From contig CM064505.1 in assembly GCA_032716605.1 (NCBI GenBank), forward strand, positions 48,805,762-48,869,761: DNA of 64,000 nucleotides, read 5' to 3'. The DNA comes from Paralithodes platypus. Lineage: Eukaryota; Arthropoda; Malacostraca; Decapoda; Lithodidae. Below, one piece after another: positions 10,020 through 20,272 of the stretch (position 1 is the stretch's first letter; every line of letters starts with the position of its first letter). The notes beneath the pieces were generated by a model. The model did not search any database. It was given only the letters and a program-made list of their open reading frames with translations, and had not been told where the DNA came from. The position numbers were made by a program, and so were the translations under genes.

Positions 10020-11180
10020 AATAGCATTAATCTGGGATACACAACTTCAGACTATAAAACAAAGTCCAACCAATGCCAAACGTCTTCAAATAAAACTGTT
10101 CAAAGTATTGCATACCAAGACTATAACCAGGAAACTTTGGGACTTCCCTATAGGCCCTCAAAACTGGGCTCAAAATTACAAGGCCCCTAGGCTTCCTCAG
10201 GTTGAAGGAACTAATCTGGCCAGGCAACAAAGCCTTCCCTCTAACACCTCACAATTCCCCTCTCTTCATCCCAAAGAGAATTCTACACCCTCTGTCGTTT
10301 GTGGTAAAACCTCAGGTAAAGGGATCAGTGACACATTGGTCAGATCCACCTCCCACTCTATGGTTGGACACAGACACCTCGAGTCTGATAGGATGGGACT
10401 ATCAGTCAACGGAAGGCCATCAGAATCACGGGAAAGGGACAACATTAAGTCAGGGTCACATCAATACCCAAGAGCTAACAGTCCCTCTAATTTTCCCAGA
10501 GTTCATGCAATGTCACTGACCTCCAGGTCAATGGCATGCCGGATGGACAACATGACCACTGCAATTTGCTTGAGGAAACAGGTCCCCACCCGGGCCAGGT
10601 TTCCCCAAGATCTCTCGGGAAAAGACATGCTTTCTAGCCCAAAAATATTCCATATTAATCCATGCAACATATCTACCAGGGATCTCCAACCTGTGGACGG
10701 ATGCTCAGTCCAAGGGAAAGATTACCTCAGCGGAATGGGCTTTCAAACAAAAAGCAGCCAACCACTTAATTCTCCAAATTTTTACACCAAACCGATATGT
10801 TTACATCTCGTAAAATCAACGAAGCTCCAGTCGTACATATCTCGGAATGACATAACACGAGAAAGGGGCCCAGATGCCCTCACAGTGAATTGGAACAGGT
10901 GGACATAGAATTTGATGAGAGAATCATTCATCACCTCAGGTTTGTCCAGGGTCAAATGGGCCGGGTTGCCCCTATGTGGCCTACTCAGGTATTGCACACT
11001 CAACTTACTCAGTGGTACAAAAATCTCTGCAACCCCCCCCCCTGTCCTATTTCCACTCGAAAGAAAATTGGAAACCTGCAGACCTCGCTCAATTTTACTA
11101 TGTGGACATTCTCAAATCCAAGTGGCTACCGTCCTACGACAAGGAAATCACGGATATGCTCACTAATCAATACACAGCAT
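10020..11180 (+). pseudogene. DIRS RNase H region remnant (element 2)
   Basis: Frames in this stretch match the RNase H and downstream part of element 4: TLWLDTDTSSLIGWDYQS (compare VWIDTDASGTLGWGYQS), then GPDALTVNWNRWT and WLPSYDKEITDML. Several frameshifts separate the blocks. Confidence 0.65.
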
Positions 11181-11654
11181 AAACTTAAGACAGTATAGTT
11201 CACACTGTAAACAATTTACAACTTGGAGTGTAGAGTCAACCCAGCAGTCTCCATCGGTTGCTTTGTTACTGAAGCACCTAAATTGCTTAATCGGTTTTTA
11301 AAAACTAACAGTTAACACACTTATAAACCACGTATCGGCAGAAAGCAACCCTTCTTGTCTCTTACTGGTTTATCTTTGCCCCAGAAAGACAAACATGGTT
11401 TTATGTAGGCTTGCTTTAAGCTCAGAGCCCCAAATCGTCATTTGCTTCCTCAATGGTCAATCACGAGGGTCCAAACTTTGTCACAGTCTAGGTCTTATCC
11501 TGTGAGACCAAATACAGACAAGAAACTTAAAAAAGTGTGTGTCTCTGATGACCCTGGCTACTGTCCATAGGGTCTCAGAATGGACAGCCATGGCAAGGCC
11601 CACTAACTGTCTATGTTTTTTGCCCCTAATAATGATTCTGTACATATGGTACCT
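11181..11654 (+). pseudogene. DIRS tyrosine recombinase, N-terminal remnant
   Basis: It follows the RNase H block directly, as in element 4. The piece SLMTLATVHRVSEWTAM corresponds to the FLMVLATGNRVSELAAM block that carries the first catalytic Arg of DIRS tyrosine recombinases. The C-terminal catalytic part is absent. Confidence 0.6.
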
Positions 11655-11961
11655 GGCCTACCACACTAAAGCCTGGGTGACCGAAGCCACTCCATGGCGG
11701 GGAGCTGAGGAGGGTGCGGAAACTCCCGGGAAACCAAAGCCCCACCCAGGGCCCTGTGCCCCTCAGCAATTATGAAGAGAAAGTTGAGGGGCAAAGGAAA
11801 AATGTGATGCTTTGACTTCCAATATTGGTAGATTGGTAGATTGGGAAGAGACGCCGTCACTTGAGATCTAGAAAATATATAAGTAAACGGAACAGTCAGA
11901 GTAAGCTATGGGTATGGCAGAGATCGCTCAGTTCTCACTCTGATAGACCAGCCCATCACCA
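11655..11961 (-). mobile_element. AAC-tailed SINE, copy 2, lacking both ends
   Basis: This is the reverse complement of the family body. The LINE-like 3' tail (~105 bp and the AAC run) and the hairpin head are both missing. Loss of the 3' tail is unusual for a retroposed copy and points to a later deletion at the junction with DIRS-like element 2. Confidence 0.8.
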
Positions 11962-12052
11962 ATGATAGACCAGCTATCCTGGTAATTGTTTCCAGTATCG
12001 AGATTCACCAATTAGTAGAGGGGGAAGCTTCTTGAACATTTCATGAGCAGGT
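11962..12052 (-). mobile_element. DIRS-like element 3, fragment left of transposon
   Basis: It matches element 1 around 1750-1775 joined directly to 1975-2130, without the 200-bp repeat. It ends at ...GCAGGT, and the same element resumes with GGTTGTTT after the DNA transposon and the SINE. Confidence 0.7.
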
Positions 12053-12480
12053 TAGTAGAGTCATTTTCAGAGCTTCCGTGACCGTGTTTAGGATACCAAA
12101 GTTTCTCAGTGAATTTAACAAGGGCAACTGATACTAAAAAAAATAAGCCCCCATACACCTCACCAAAATGACGGGAAAGTTGTTATTTTAGACGTTTTTC
12201 AAAATGGCCGCCGCCGTCATCTTAAAAAATTGATAAAGTTCTATTTCTTGAAGTGAATGGCCAAAAATTACAATTTTGGTGTCTATTCCCACTAATTTTG
12301 GTGTCAGAAGATCAATGGCATGGCACAATTAAAAAATAATTAATAAATAATTACCAAATAATTAAGAAAATCAATGGGATGGCATAATTCATGATTTAGA
12401 GTCCCATTAACCTCAACATCTAAGACAAATATGATGTTAAATCCACTGAGAAACTTTAGTATCCTAAATTAATAAAACAT
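12053..12480. repeat. Left foldback arm of the DNA transposon
   Basis: It reads from the outer tip through AGGATACCAAAGTTTCTCAGTG, a CAAAATGGCCGCCGCCGTC segment and an ATTAATAAATAATTA-rich part to an inner inverse copy of the outer motif ending TTTAGTATCCTA. The arm can therefore pair with itself as well as with the right arm. The innermost CACGGTCACGG part is missing here but present in the right arm. Confidence 0.85.
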
Positions 12481-12493
12481 GAGACCTACTGCA

Positions 12494-14053
12494 TTAAGAT
12501 GCACTATCACTGCAGGACAAATATGATGCACAACTGTCAGAATCACTTCCGCTGTCATCATCGCTGCTCTCCATTTGTGGATGACTTGGAGTTTTTAGAA
12601 GATCCAGGAATGATGGAAGTGCAGGTTGGGTATAGCGTACTGGGAGGTATAAGCCATTTACAAGGTGCCATCCATGGCCAATTGGTGATGGATGATTCTG
12701 AAGCTGGAAATTCTTCTGCAGATATGTGAGGTAATTGGTGCGCTCTAAGTGTGGTCGTAGACTGTCAGAATCAGGTACCAGTCTGATGATCTTCTTTTTC
12801 TTGAGTACTGACCACTTTGCTGCTCTCACCTCTGCTAGGGTCTTGTGTTTGGTGTCACAATAGATGTACAGGATAAAAAAATTCTGTAAGTCATTGATGA
12901 TTTCCTGTGTGACTGGGATGATTGTGCCACAACTTTTAAGGAGGTTGCGAGCTTCTGGTGATTTTTCTACACGGTCAACAATAGTTTTCTTGCCTATTCC
13001 ATAAAAGCCGGAGTTATGGTCGCATCCGGTAAGAACATAAAGTGGGATCAAAGACTCCGCCATTGCCTCACTACACAAACACCGAGCATTTATCAGCTGA
13101 GATTTGCGTTTCAAGCACAAGAGTCCTGATATTTGCTGAGCCACATAGGCTGCCTGAACGTAGTTATCAGTATCTTCAGTGTCTATGACAACTGCTTCTG
13201 TATACCCTTCTGACCGCAGCTTACCATAAAGAGTGAACAGAGCTGTGTCTGCTTCTGCATGGGCGTATGTGAGATTCTGCAAAACTTCATCTGTGGTGAG
13301 ATTCCTTGCTGGTTTGCCAACAACACAGTGTATGAGCTGAATAGTGGTTGTAGATGCCTTTCTTTTGAAAGCAGCCTTGATAAATGCTTGAAGGCGAACT
13401 TTATTCTCTGGCTTACCAAGAAGAGCATGAAAGTCTCTATTAGAAGGAAATTTTTCCTCTGACTTCATAAATACATTGCAAATGGACTGATTTTTTTGAC
13501 GGTGTTGTCGTTCACTATCTTTGATGGAGAAGTCTTGCTCGTACGAGTCATTAACCAAGATAACACATTCTGCATTCGAATGTCTATTCAGGACAAAGTT
13601 CACAAGTTTCTCACCATAGTCTCCCCACGTTAACTTGGTTCCATCTGCTTTTTCTCTGTCTTCAGTAGTAGGCGTTGTTAGACGCCAGATTAGTCCCATG
13701 TCTACTATTGATTTGTAAATATCAGGGTACGGTATGGATGTCATTGTCAGTTTTTCCTGTAGCTTACTCTTCTGCGTTTTGCGCATAGTACCATTTGCAT
13801 TGAAAATTGAAAGGCACTCATCTGTTACTCGATGCTGCATTAAGTCTTCCATCTTTAAGCCGTCACTTGCCTCAACAAGTTTGATGACCGAGGTAAATGC
13901 CTTACTCTCCATTTCTTCAGTTGTCTGTTTCAGGTTTTCACTTTCTGTCTTCTCGATTTCTTGAGTTGCAAAATTGCCTCTTTTACTACGTGGTATTCGA
14001 GCATTGAGGGACTTTGTTTTGGAATAGACTCTTTCATTTACAAATTCCTCCAC
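12494..14053 (-). CDS. C-terminal piece: FEN1/XPG-like domain
   Basis: This is a 519-residue open frame, the longest undamaged part of the transposon gene. Asp/Glu-rich motifs at 265-270 and 291-296 and the Gly/Lys-rich GCD...GIGKKT block at 342-357 are in the order seen in FEN1/XPG nucleases (acidic site, then helix-hairpin-helix). The HPSPIGHGW block near 455 has no match in FEN1 and is probably family-specific. The Met at 14053 is internal to the original gene. Confidence 0.7.
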   Translation of the reverse strand: MEEFVNERVYSKTKSLNARIPRSKRGNFATQEIEKTESENLKQTTEEMESKAFTSVIKLVEASDGLKMEDLMQHRVTDECLSIFNANGTMRKTQKSKLQEKLTMTSIPYPDIYKSIVDMGLIWRLTTPTTEDREKADGTKLTWGDYGEKLVNFVLNRHSNAECVILVNDSYEQDFSIKDSERQHRQKNQSICNVFMKSEEKFPSNRDFHALLGKPENKVRLQAFIKAAFKRKASTTTIQLIHCVVGKPARNLTTDEVLQNLTYAHAEADTALFTLYGKLRSEGYTEAVVIDTEDTDNYVQAAYVAQQISGLLCLKRKSQLINARCLCSEAMAESLIPLYVLTGCDHNSGFYGIGKKTIVDRVEKSPEARNLLKSCGTIIPVTQEIINDLQNFFILYIYCDTKHKTLAEVRAAKWSVLKKKKIIRLVPDSDSLRPHLERTNYLTYLQKNFQLQNHPSPIGHGWHLVNGLYLPVRYTQPALPSFLDLLKTPSHPQMESSDDDSGSDSDSCASYLSCSDSAS

Positions 14054-14407
14054 TTTTCTTCCTCCATCGGCCTTTGCAGACTTCAGATCAGCAAAGAGAG
14101 CTGGAGAGACACTCAGTTGAATGCTTCAGGTGAGTAACTGCCCAGAAATCTCTAAGCAAAAGCACATCATTGTAACTGATTCCCAGGCCATCCTTATGTA
14201 ATATGTCTACCATTTCTCTGCTCTTTGTCATACCATGTAGCAGTACACCGAGGTTTGTCTCAAATGCAGTACGTCTTCCAGTGATGTAGCTGGTCAAAAT
14301 AGATGCAATTGATCTGACTTGGGGCTTGTCATCGACTTAAGACTTTGTGGGGTGCTTTAACCAAGTGATGAGCTTCAATAGGAGATCATTCAGGTCTTCA
14401 TATTCTT

Positions 14408-15460
14408 CTAGCTCATGTACTGTATGTATGGAGGCCAAGGAACAGTTTTTGTTTTGATGATCTGATCTCTGAGTCGCCCAGCTACATTCTTCACCAGCTG
14501 ATCGTCACTTACACCTAGAGAGGATATTGCAGCCTCAAGATATGAACCTGCAGCTCTTGCATCATATACCAGTTCACTCACATTCTTCTGACCTCGTTCA
14601 TGAAATGCTATGTCATCTCCAATTTCCTTCACGAAACTGGACTTTGCTGTGGAATAGTAACCATAATTTGAAGTAATGCCTTTGTAATCCTTTACAAGAC
14701 CTTGCAGTGTACGGATTTCATGATCTTCAAAGATAACTTGACGGACATGATGAAAGAAGATATTTTGGGCCTCTCGAAGATTAACATGTTGCAGATGCTC
14801 TGTTTTTTCATCAGGAAAAGACTCCTTCAGAGGGTTGCTGACATAATTGCGCCAACATTCACGATGATAACGAATTTCCAATCCAAACGCCGTTCGACTG
14901 TCTGGGATAGATGCAAGTAGGGTATTCAATCTTTCTCTTATAGGCTCATCTGACAGACAAACTGTATGCAACTTGAACCGGTTCCATGCGTCTACTGTTG
15001 ACAGCAGCAAAAGTTTGGACTTGCCAGGATTACTGGTTTTTTGTGGTCCTTTCATACACCACACACAGAGATTCTTATCATGAACCACTCCAGTACTAGA
15101 ACGAAGCTTTTTAGGCACATTTCCTGGGAGTTGTTGACTTGAAGTTGATGCTTGAACTTCTTCCTGTTCAGATTTCCGTTTACGATTCTGTGCTTGCTGA
15201 ATATAGCGATTACTACTGATCTGGGTGTAACATTTACTATGCATGTACAGACCTTTAGGCCCCTTGTCCCACTCCACTGCTGCATAGGCATGCTGAAATT
15301 GATCAAGTTCCTTCCACCGAAAACACTTGCTCCTTAGATTCTCCCACTTTGTATCAGATGTCTTGTCCGTACTATCATCAGCTATACAGGGATGTTGACA
15401 TAATATGCATTTTAATCCAGGTCCTGGGTCAGGCACATCACTAACTCCTCTACGTTCCAT
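14408..15460 (-). CDS. N-terminal piece: two C2HC-type fingers
   Basis: The 350-residue frame starts at the first Met after the right foldback arm, ~100 bp inside it. The two paired C-x2-C / H-x2-C sets suggest DNA binding. A Lys/Arg-rich run near residues 92-98 could be a nuclear signal. The end (WPPYIQYMS) is artificial: the homologous text goes on in another frame (HELEEYEDL) past a frameshift. Confidence 0.65.
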   Translation of the reverse strand: MERRGVSDVPDPGPGLKCILCQHPCIADDSTDKTSDTKWENLRSKCFRWKELDQFQHAYAAVEWDKGPKGLYMHSKCYTQISSNRYIQQAQNRKRKSEQEEVQASTSSQQLPGNVPKKLRSSTGVVHDKNLCVWCMKGPQKTSNPGKSKLLLLSTVDAWNRFKLHTVCLSDEPIRERLNTLLASIPDSRTAFGLEIRYHRECWRNYVSNPLKESFPDEKTEHLQHVNLREAQNIFFHHVRQVIFEDHEIRTLQGLVKDYKGITSNYGYYSTAKSSFVKEIGDDIAFHERGQKNVSELVYDARAAGSYLEAAISSLGVSDDQLVKNVAGRLRDQIIKTKTVPWPPYIQYMS

Positions 15461-15567
15461 GCTTATGATTCTTCACGCCAAATTCGATGCAATAAACCTG
15501 AAAAAGAAGGAATTGATCAGTCAACATTCTTGGTTTACATTTTAAATTATATATTATATTATTTGAG

Positions 15568-16030
15568 TAAGTTTCAGAGGATCCGTGACCGTGTTTAGGA
15601 TACCAAAGTTTCTCAGTGGATTTAACAACATCATATTTGTCTTAGATGTTGAGGTTAATAGGACTCTAAATCATGAATTATGCCATCCCATTGATTTTCT
15701 TAATTATTTTCTTATTTTCTTAATTATTTGGTAATTAGTTATTAATTATTTTTTAATTATGCCATCCCATTGGTTTTCTGACACCAAAATTAGTGGGAAT
15801 AGACACCAAAATTGTCATTTTTGGCCATTCACTTCAAGAAATAGAACTTTATCAATTTTTTAAGAAGACGGCGGCGGCCATTTTGAAAAACGTCTAAAAT
15901 AACAACTTTCCCGTCATTTTGGTGAGGTGTATGGGGGCTTATTTGTTTTAGCATCAGTTGCCCTTGTTAAATTCACTGAGAAACTTTGGTATCCTAAACA
16001 CGGTCACGGAAGCTCTGAAAATGACTACTA
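15568..16030. repeat. Right foldback arm, complete MITE-like unit
   Basis: Both ends of this ~460-bp unit carry the same inverted terminal sequence: TTTCAGAGGATCCGTGACCG at the inner end and the inverse of TTTTCAGAGCTTCCGTGACCG at the outer end. It thus looks like a full foldback MITE of its own. The ATTAATTATTTTTTAATTA core and the GACGGCGGCGGCCATTTTG segment are shared with the left arm. Confidence 0.85.
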
Positions 16031-16039
16031 GGTTGTTTA

Positions 16040-16391
16040 ACTGTTCCTTTTACTTATATATTTTCTAGATCTCAAGTGACGGCGTCTCTTCCGTGGATTG
16101 ACCTCCCAATCTACCAAGATTGGAAGCCAAAGCGTCACATTTTTCCTTTGCCCCTCAACTTTCTCTTCATAATTGCTGAGGGACACAGGGCCCTGGGTGG
16201 GGCTTTGGTTTCCCGGGCGTTTCCTCACCCTCCTCAGCTCCCCGCCATGGAGTGGCTTCGGTCACCCAGGCTTTATTGTGGTCGGCAGGGGGGGGGTTCT
16301 GTGGGGGCGCTCGGTTGTGGCCATGGCCTTTCTCAGGGACTCGGGGCTGTTCGGCCAGGCAGCTTAGGGAACAACAACAACAACAACAACA
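16040..16391 (+). mobile_element. AAC-tailed SINE, copy 3, with target duplication
   Basis: The copy is 5'-truncated, starting at ACTGTTCC, and ends in (AAC)7 or so. It is flanked by an exact 13-bp duplication ACTAGGTTGTTTA (16027-16039 and 16392-16404). The duplication spans the end of the DNA transposon, so this SINE arrived after the transposon. The tail is almost identical to that of the Jockey-like LINE at 33171. Confidence 0.95.
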
Positions 16392-16404
16392 ACTAGGTTG
16401 TTTA

Positions 16405-18466
16405 GGCTGGACAGGTAAATGAGACAGTGGGACTGTGTCTGGTATGGCATATTGTAGCATGGGTGGAGCCAGATACCTACTTTGGAGATCTCGGATAGCT
16501 TTATCTAAAGACGTAAACTTCTGTTAAATTTTGTCTGTCAACTCATGCATAGATTTAAGAAAATACCTGAAGTTCACCCACCAAGCCACCAGGCGGGCTC
16601 TGAGTAGGGACTATATCAGGAAACTCTTCTTCACTTTGTTCTAATGGAGAACCATGGTACTAGTTCTACTCCAACCCTCTTCGGTATGGTTACTGGTTTC
16701 CAATTCATACCACCCTACCATAGCATTGCTTATGACCAAAGGTTCTGGGGTATCCTTAGGAAGTACTTTTTTCCCGTATTGCCCCAACCGTACTGTAACC
16801 AAAATGTCTGGAGCTGCCAGAGAAGGGTCTAAACGAACAGGTAAGTCCGTAGGAGGCTGAACAGGTGATTAGTGTATGGGTTTATGTATTTCAGCTTCAA
16901 TATTCACCTGAATCAGTTTAGGGTGCTTTAATGTGGGTGGAGCAAGCAACTGGGTTTATTCAGATTGCTGTTCAATAGTATCAGCTAACTGTACTAGGGA
17001 AAGTGGAGGGGAACTGATACCCTCAGAACTTGGATCAGTCAAGGAAGTAGATGAGACAGGTAATTATGTTTTTTGATGTAATAGGGTTAGCCGGGTGGCT
17101 GACCACATTAGACAATGTCAAAAGTCTGGGGGTATGTGGTGTAGAATGCAGGATTTTGGAATCATGACTGCGAGTCGAGTCGGGGAAGTTTGGTACTTAG
17201 CAGGTCGCCTTTTAGTTTGAGATTTGCTCACTTTCTTCTGTTTATTTACTGGAAGAATTTGAGTTGGAGGACCTATGTCTTTTCCTGCTAGATCCAGACA
17301 TTTTCTTGTCAGGAGATGGAGAGGAGCTAGGGGTTCTAGAAAAATATATTTCTAAAAAAGCTTACATACTTTGCCTCCATAATACCTGGATATTTTGTTT
17401 AAGGTACCTGAAAATGTAAGACTTTTACCGAACCCCACACAGATAATAACACTTGTTTGCATGTGACCGAGGGCATAAATGTTTTTTTGGGTCATGGTTA
17501 TTAAAAAAAATATGATTAGTGACTTAGTCACTTAGCCGGTGAGCCGGAAACATTTAGTGTTTTGTAAAAATGAACTCACCTTAAAATATAAGGTGTTGGG
17601 CTCCTCCAGTGGTTATTACTTGGCCGAAAGGGATCGTTCTAATTGTTGAAGAGCATCTTCTCCGGTAATGCAGCAGCTCGCCTGTGAATAATACCAAGGA
17701 GTCAATGTTGCATGGTGGAAATAATACCGGAATTATTAGATCTGCTTAGATTTGGCAAAATAGGATCTAGTCATGCATCGTTTATTTTAATTAAACTGCA
17801 GTTGCCTTTTATGTAAGAAATAGTCTAGTGAATTATTACTCGGTGTCACTGGGTATAATTTCTTGGTAATTTTTTAGTCAGGTATAGCCCTTTTAGAAAG
17901 GGAAAGAAAACTTGTACTTGTTTCCTGGAAATTAATTACAATTATGTAGTTAGTGAGAATCTACTTAGTAGGTGAACCTGAAACTTCTAGAGTTTTGCCC
18001 AGTGAACTCACCTTAAAGATTACGGTTTTGTTAGCTGAGTGAAGGGAGTAACAGGCGAGATGGTTAGGTCTACCCTGGCCTTGAAATCTGGAATACTGTT
18101 CATCTCTTGCTGTGGTTATCACTTGGCCGGGAGGGAACGTTTTGATTGATGTCCAGATTCTTCTCTGGTAACGCAGCGCATTACCTGAGCCTGTGAATCA
18201 TACCAAGGAGTCAATGTTGCATAGAGAGATGTAAATAGTACTTATTAGGCCTACTTAACTTGGACAAAATTAGGATCTAGCCTTGTATTGTTTACTTTAA
18301 ATAAGCTAATTAGATAGAAGTACTTATGTAAGCTCTCGTTTCTATCGTAAGTCTGATAGTTATGTTAATTACTGGTAGCCGGGCCTGTCTCTAATATGGT
18401 ATGACATCCTTATTATAATGTAACCAAGCCTAGGGTACCCGGCAATAATTTCCATTTGATTCCATT
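16405..18466 (-). mobile_element. DIRS-like element 3, ORF1 N-terminal half and leader
   Basis: It is collinear with element 1 from about 2130 to 4068, but all ORFs are broken by indels. The zinc-motif region would be at ~17380-17510 and is disrupted. The leader appears twice in tandem, at ~17510-17887 and 17888-18330, each with the TGAACTCACCTTAAA segment. The GGTACCCGG array starts at ~18330. Confidence 0.7.
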
Positions 18467-18478
18467 ATTGGAAGAGGA

Positions 18479-19207
18479 GTGTGTGGTAACCACCGAGGAA
18501 TATGTCTTCTAAGCTTAGTAGGGAAGGTATACAGTAGGGTAGTGATTGAGAGAGTGAGAGTGAGAACGGAGAAATGGATAGGCGACGAGCAGGGAGGTTT
18601 TAGGAAGGGAAGAGGATGTGTAGATCAGATTTTTACCCTGAATTGTGTTGTGGAGAAGTATCTGGAGAAGAAACAAAAGGTGTATGTTGCCTTTATGGAC
18701 TTGGAGAAGGCCTATGACAGAGTGGATAGAGAAGGTTTGTGGAAAGTACTTAGAATATACGGAGTAGAGGGCATGTTGCTGAAAGCAGTGAAGAGCATGT
18801 ATGAGGGTGCAAAGGCGGCAGTACGTGTGGAGAGTGAGCAGAGCGAGTTCTTTGACCTGAATGTTGGTTTGAAACAGGGGTGTGTGATGTCCCCATGGTT
18901 GTTTACTGTATATATGGATGGAGTCATGAAAGAAATACTATCAAGAGCAGTGGATGTTGGTGTATCGCTGAAAAGGGAGGGAAATGAGTGGAAGCTACCT
19001 ATACTGCTGTTTGCGGATGATACAGTTCTGATGAGTGATAATGAATGGGAGTTGCAGGGTCTGGTAAATGAGTTTGGAACAGTGTGCGAAAAACGGAATT
19101 TGAAGGTAAATGCGGAGAAGAGCAAGGTTATGGTCTTCGAAAGGGGTGAAGTCACAGAGTGTGAGGTGAAGCTGAATGGTCAGGCTATGGAGATCGTCAA
19201 CTCTTAA
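18479..19207 (+). pseudogene. LINE reverse transcriptase domain, partial
   Basis: The 242-residue frame carries GFRKGRGCVDQ, the Asp of FMDLEKAYDRV, the GLKQGCVMSPWLF block and the catalytic LLFADD. These are motifs of a non-LTR RT. The endonuclease and the start of RT are missing. A frameshift near 19200 separates it from the C-terminal part. The clade is uncertain; the C-terminal WFGHMERM block is RTE/CR1-type. Confidence 0.85.
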
Positions 19208-19802
19208 GTATCTGTGCAGTGTGTTGAGTAAAGATGGGACTATGGAGGAAGAAGTGCTGGAGAGGGTACAACAGGGGACGAGGGTTGTAGGAACGCTAAA
19301 AGCAGTAACAAGAAATAGGGTGGTCAGTATGGAAGTGAAGAAGTCCTTGCATGACAGTGTGGTAATCCCGACACTGACTTACGGAAGCGAAGCATGGACG
19401 TTGGTTGAGAGACTCAGACCAAGAGTGAGAGCAGTGGAAATGAATTACTTAAGGAGTGCGTGCAGAGTTACATGGAGGGATAGACAGACTAATGAGGAAG
19501 TAAGAAGGAGGTGTGGTGTGGAGGTAGATGTGCTGGAAAGTGTGAAAAGGAACAACTTAAGATGGTTCGGCCATATGGAACGTATGGAAAGTGAGAGAAT
19601 GACTAAGCGTGTGTACGAGAGCGAGGTGGAGGGACAGAGAGGGAGAGGTAGACCGAATGAGAGGTGGAAGGATGGAGTGAGGAAGTACATGAACGAAGGC
19701 GGTGCTGGTTGGGGGGAGGGGCGTCGACTGACTGGGGACAGAGGTGCATGGGGGCGGTTCGTTCGTGGCCACCCCTTCGGGGATCACGGCGTCAGGCAAT
19801 AG
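19176..19802 (+). pseudogene. LINE C-terminal domain, partial
   Basis: The frame continues the RT after the frameshift: KYLCSVLSKDG, TYGSEAWTL, then NLRWFGHMERM and a GRGRPNERWKDGVRKY segment, ending HGVRQ-stop at the GATA run. The coding sequence reaches the very 3' end of the element with no 3' UTR, which is why short 3' copies retain coding text. Confidence 0.85.
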
Positions 19803-19814
19803 ATAGATAGAGAT

Positions 19815-20272
19815 TGGAACCCTGGTTTGTCTTTATTAAAGTGTGACAAAGCTTAGGGTACCCGGTAAAATAATATCTGTTACTCTTACTGTTACTCGGA
19901 CTTGTTCTTGTCATAGTATGACAAGGCTTTGGGTAACACAGCACCCATATGGTGGTCTCAATTTTTTCGGTACCTGGCCCTCTCATAGTGAAATTATGAA
20001 CTATGTCATGGTGCCCGGTTTTGTAATATATCTCTAATATGTTAAGACATCCTTATTATAGTATGACCAAGCCTAGAGTACCCGGCAATAATCCTAAACA
20101 GAGCAAATAACAAGAGAAACCTTACATGACAAGGTCACTGTTGTTCCAGCTGATCTGTGTAAACATTCAAGGTTGAGTATGAAAACGCACTTAAACAGGT
20201 GCCGTTTCAAAGGCTTGATATTTGTTTTGGTAAAATGATACCATCCGGGGATATTGGTATTCGGGTTATTGG
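19815..20272. repeat. GGTACCCGG array, segment after LINE
   Basis: Diverged units continue from the LINE target site to the pogo-like MITE, with GTGTGACAAAGCTTAGGGTACCCGG and GACCAAGCCTAGAGTACCCGGC forms. The last ~170 bp are not clearly repetitive. Confidence 0.65.

Larger units (their letters stand above)
8749..11654 (+). mobile_element. DIRS-like retrotransposon 2, degraded
   Basis: Plus-strand remains occur in order: ORF1 C-terminal half, RT, RNase H and the start of a tyrosine recombinase, each with frameshifts and stops. The sequence is closest to element 1 in ORF1. An internal ORF1 deletion is evident at ~8875, where the text jumps from the ALRHL-like segment to the TMHIYNS segment. 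The recombinase is cut at the inserted SINE at 11655. Confidence 0.75.
12494..15460 (-). pseudogene. Two-zinc-finger, FEN1/XPG-like protein, broken
   Basis: Three minus-strand pieces (15460-14408, 14297-14088 and 14053-12494) were one gene of ~1000 codons, now split by frameshifts near 14410 and 14095 and a stop near 14335. The N-terminal piece (350 residues) has C18-x2-C21 with H74-x2-C77, and C132-x2-C135 with H199-x2-C202. The C-terminal piece (519 residues) has HAEADT (265-270), DTEDTD (291-296), TGCDHNSGFYGIGKKT (342-357) and an acidic Ser-rich tail. These resemble the acidic sites and helix-hairpin region of FEN1/XPG nucleases (inference). Similar EADT/DTD/TGCD proteins are, to my knowledge, multicopy and unnamed in invertebrate genomes. 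A role as the element's mobility enzyme is a hypothesis. Confidence 0.7.
12053..16030. mobile_element. ~4-kb DNA transposon with long TIRs and FEN1-like protein
   Basis: The ends are inverted repeats of ~400 bp (12053-12475 and 15610-16030) with tips TAGTAG-GTCATTTTCAG. It interrupts DIRS-like element 3 between GCAGGT and GGTTGTTT. The best-fitting target duplication is the 3 bp GGT (12050-12052 and 16031-16033). The cargo is one broken minus-strand gene (12494-15460). No DDE motif typical of cut-and-paste transposases was recognised. The right arm is itself a complete foldback unit. The superfamily is unknown to me. Confidence 0.8.
18474..19814 (+). mobile_element. GATA-tailed LINE, 5'-truncated
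   Basis: It begins inside the reverse transcriptase domain and ends with the coding stop followed directly by (ATAG)n. The flanking duplication ATTGGAA (18467-18473 and 19815-19821) splits one GGTACCCGG unit, showing target-primed insertion into the array. The 3' end matches fragments at 81-290, 26895-26945, 31036-31179 and 44355-44648. Confidence 0.9.
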
